Below, in pieces: positions 52,075 to 54,440 of a stretch of DNA of 54,440 nt (position 1 is the first letter of the stretch; every line of letters begins with the position of its first letter). The notes under the pieces were generated by a model, which did not search any database, had not been told where the DNA came from, and was given only the letters and a program-made list of their open reading frames with translations. Origin of the DNA: CAYHHI01 sp964356335 (GTDB taxonomy: Bacteria; Arandabacterota; Arandabacteria; Arandabacterales; Arandabacteraceae); NCBI GenBank assembly GCA_964356335.1, contig CAYHHI010000020.1:1-54440 (forward strand), written 5' to 3'. The translations under genes and the position numbers were made by a program.

Positions 52075-53385
52075 ATGTCTTCCATTGATCATGAAATCGA
52101 AAGACAACTATCGGTCATAAGGCAAGGTGCCGAGGAGATCATCTCCGAGGATGAGATGCGCGCCAAGCTTCGCCGCTCGCTTGAGACGGGCAAGCCCCTC
52201 CGCATCAAACAGGGGTTTGATCCCACTGCGCCCGACATTCACCTGGGCCACGCCGTTGGCCTGCGGAAGCTTCGGGACTTCCAGCGGCTCGGCCACACGG
52301 TCGTAATCATCATAGGCGACTACACCGCGACGGTGGGGGACCCGAGCGGCCGGTCGCGCACGCGGCCACGGCTTTCGCGCGAAGAGGTCGAGCGAAATGC
52401 CCAGACCTACTTCCAGCAATTCGGGAAGATCGTCGATGCTGCCAAAGCTGAAGTGCGGTACAACAGTGAATGGTTCTCCAGGTTCTCTTTTTTTGAGGGC
52501 TTGAATCTCATCTCACTTGGAACCGTGGCAAGGATCCTCGAACGCGATGATTTCTCCATCCGGTTCAAAGCCAACGAGCCCATAAGGCTTCACGAGCTCA
52601 TTTATCCTCTGCTCCAGGGTTACGATTCGGTCGCAGTCGACAGCGACGTCGAACTCGGAGGCACCGAGCAGAAATTCAATCTCCTCTTCGCGCGCCAGGT
52701 TCAGGAGCATCACGGCAAGGAACCTCAAGTCGCATTGACCGTGCCGATCCTTGAAGGCACGAGCGGCACCGAGCGCATGTCCAAGTCGCTTGGCAACTAC
52801 ATTGGTATCGCGGAGGATGCGAACGAGATCTTCGGTAAGATCATGTCAATCCCGGACACACTGATCGTGAAGTACTTCCGGCTCGCCACGGAGACGAGCG
52901 CGGATGAGATCAAGCGAATTGAAATCTCCTTAAGCGGGGGCAGCGAGAACCCGAAAGATATAAAGGCGGTCCTCGCCCAGGAAGTGGTCAGGATATACCA
53001 CGGTGTGGACTTGGCCCGGGCTGCGGCGGAAGAATTCGAGCGCAGGTTTGGGAAGCTCCGCGGCACGCTCGACCTCGAAGGCGTAGAGACCCTGACACTT
53101 GAGATCGAGGGCGAGACCATCTGGATCGTGAAGCTCCTCCGCGAGATCGGTCTTGTGAAGAGCAACAGTGAGGCCAGGCGCAAGATCGAGGAGGGGGCCG
53201 TAAGAATAGATGGGCAGAGGGTTGGCGATCCAAATGCCCAGGTGAAGGTGGCGGGGGAAGAGATCGCGCCGGAGTCGGGGAAAAAGCCCATACAGACAAT
53301 AGTCGTGGGGGCCGGAGGAGAAGTTCTGATAAGGCTCGGGCGAGAATTCAGGAAAGTTTGCCTCAAAGCGCAAAAAACAGCTTGA
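52075..53385 (+). CDS. tyrS: Tyrosyl-tRNA synthetase
   Basis: 436 residues from ATG 52075 (GTG 52066 in frame is an alternative; neither has a strong ribosome-binding site). Class I signatures: HIGH as PDIHLGHAVGL and KMSKS as ERMSKSLGNYIG. The tyrosine-pocket and dimer regions follow the bacterial TyrZ/long-form pattern (GDYTATVGDPSGRSRTRP, QGYDSVAVDSDVELGGTEQKFNLLFAR). The C-terminal S4 RNA-binding domain is LLREIGLVKSNSEARRKIEEGAVRIDG. It sits directly in front of the rRNA promoters. Confidence 0.96.
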   Translation: MSSIDHEIERQLSVIRQGAEEIISEDEMRAKLRRSLETGKPLRIKQGFDPTAPDIHLGHAVGLRKLRDFQRLGHTVVIIIGDYTATVGDPSGRSRTRPRLSREEVERNAQTYFQQFGKIVDAAKAEVRYNSEWFSRFSFFEGLNLISLGTVARILERDDFSIRFKANEPIRLHELIYPLLQGYDSVAVDSDVELGGTEQKFNLLFARQVQEHHGKEPQVALTVPILEGTSGTERMSKSLGNYIGIAEDANEIFGKIMSIPDTLIVKYFRLATETSADEIKRIEISLSGGSENPKDIKAVLAQEVVRIYHGVDLARAAAEEFERRFGKLRGTLDLEGVETLTLEIEGETIWIVKLLREIGLVKSNSEARRKIEEGAVRIDGQRVGDPNAQVKVAGEEIAPESGKKPIQTIVVGAGGEVLIRLGREFRKVCLKAQKTA

Positions 53386-53410
53386 CATATACTGGGGCCC
53401 CTGTTAGATT
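53382..53410 (+). promoter_or_regulatory. rRNA operon promoter P1
   Basis: TTGACA (53382-53387), a 17-base spacer, TTAGAT (53405-53410). It overlaps the last codon of tyrS. Confidence 0.7.
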
Positions 53411-53454
53411 TACGATCGTCAGCAAATAGGCGGCCCGCGAGGCCGAAAAATTTC

Positions 53455-53482
53455 TTGACATTATCCGATCGTTGATTAGAAT
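53455..53482 (+). promoter_or_regulatory. rRNA operon promoter P2
   Basis: TTGACA (53455-53460), a 16-base spacer, TAGAAT (53477-53482), behind the A-rich GAAAAATTTC. A tandem promoter pair as in many rrn operons. Confidence 0.75.
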
Positions 53483-53487
53483 ATAAG

Positions 53488-53605
53488 ATCGGCGATGGAG
53501 TATGATCGCCGATTGCGAGTTTCGCTCTTTGAAAAAAGCATAGCGCACACGGGCTTGTTCGTCGGTTGGAGTACTTTCCAGGATAGGAACGACCGCATGG
53601 TCGTT
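53488..53605 (+). promoter_or_regulatory. rRNA leader with hairpins and boxA-like antitermination element
   Basis: Hairpin ATCGGCGAT/ATCGCCGAT (53488-53513), then the boxA-like GCTCTTTGAAA (53524-53534), then hairpin AACGACC-GCAT-GGTCGTT (53588-53605) before the 16S start. Confidence 0.6.
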
Positions 53606-53619
53606 GCAATAGTAATTCG

Positions 53620-54440
<821 letters not shown>

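Overview
The window comes from a diderm (Gram-negative-type) bacterium with moderately high GC. It encodes a TolC/RND efflux system, an OmpA-like protein, a PorV-like outer-membrane protein and lipoproteins. Two very large exported proteins end in FlgD-like Ig domains with a (Y/F)PNPF motif. A PorU/gingipain-type C25 peptidase, a PorV-like barrel and such C-terminal domains together point to the FCB superphylum or one of its uncultured neighbours and to a type IX-like secretion route. The 16S rRNA gene is cut off by the window end after about 820 bases, and I do not place it in a named phylum.

Layout. 1-6.5 kb: the end of an FN3/NHL-propeller protein, a small dockerin-type secreted protein, and three tandem Cys-rich secreted paralogues. 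Each paralogue has a conserved leader and its own terminator, and a Fic gene with a palindromic upstream site lies between copies 2 and 3. 6.5-7.9 kb: an AT-richer island with a DUF3800 gene and a convergent unit that looks like a small RNA. 7.9-15.5 kb: a fused transporter-like/spermidine synthase-like/TPR protein and the C25 peptidase. 15.5-21.1 kb: MurQ, a sugar ABC binding protein, two permeases and AnmK, which together look like a MurNAc/anhydro-MurNAc scavenging operon. 21.2 kb: tRNA-Asp(GTC). 21.4-27.1 kb: TolC, adaptor, RND pump and a small PII-like protein. 27.2-30 kb: OmpA with thrombospondin type-3 repeats (minus strand), a thioredoxin-fold lipoprotein and a DUF1844 protein. 30-42.2 kb: a roughly 3,540-residue exported repeat protein followed by a PorV-like gene. 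42.4-49.8 kb: Nudix, MazG (minus), alanine racemase, a stand-alone Tudor-like protein, then deoB, cdd (with an in-frame TAG), rpiB, deoC and deoA. 49.8-54.4 kb: a class A PBP (minus), tyrS and the start of an rRNA operon.

The most interesting region is the deoB-cdd-rpiB-deoC-deoA operon. It is a nucleoside/pentose-phosphate catabolic set in which RpiB and DeoC carry N-terminal amphipathic helices that look like bacterial-microcompartment encapsulation peptides. DeoC also has a CxxCxxCxxC cluster in its linker. No shell gene lies in the window. The cytidine deaminase is broken by TAG at a conserved Glu codon. Other points of interest are the structured leaders of the secreted paralogues, the small-RNA/DUF3800 pair, and CCTCACCC/GGGTGAGG palindromic elements inserted in frame into coding sequences.

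Many transcription units share a clear sigma-70-like promoter, TTGACA, about 17 bases, then a TAnnnT-type -10. This holds at 1587, 3290, 21156, 28687, 53382 and 53455.
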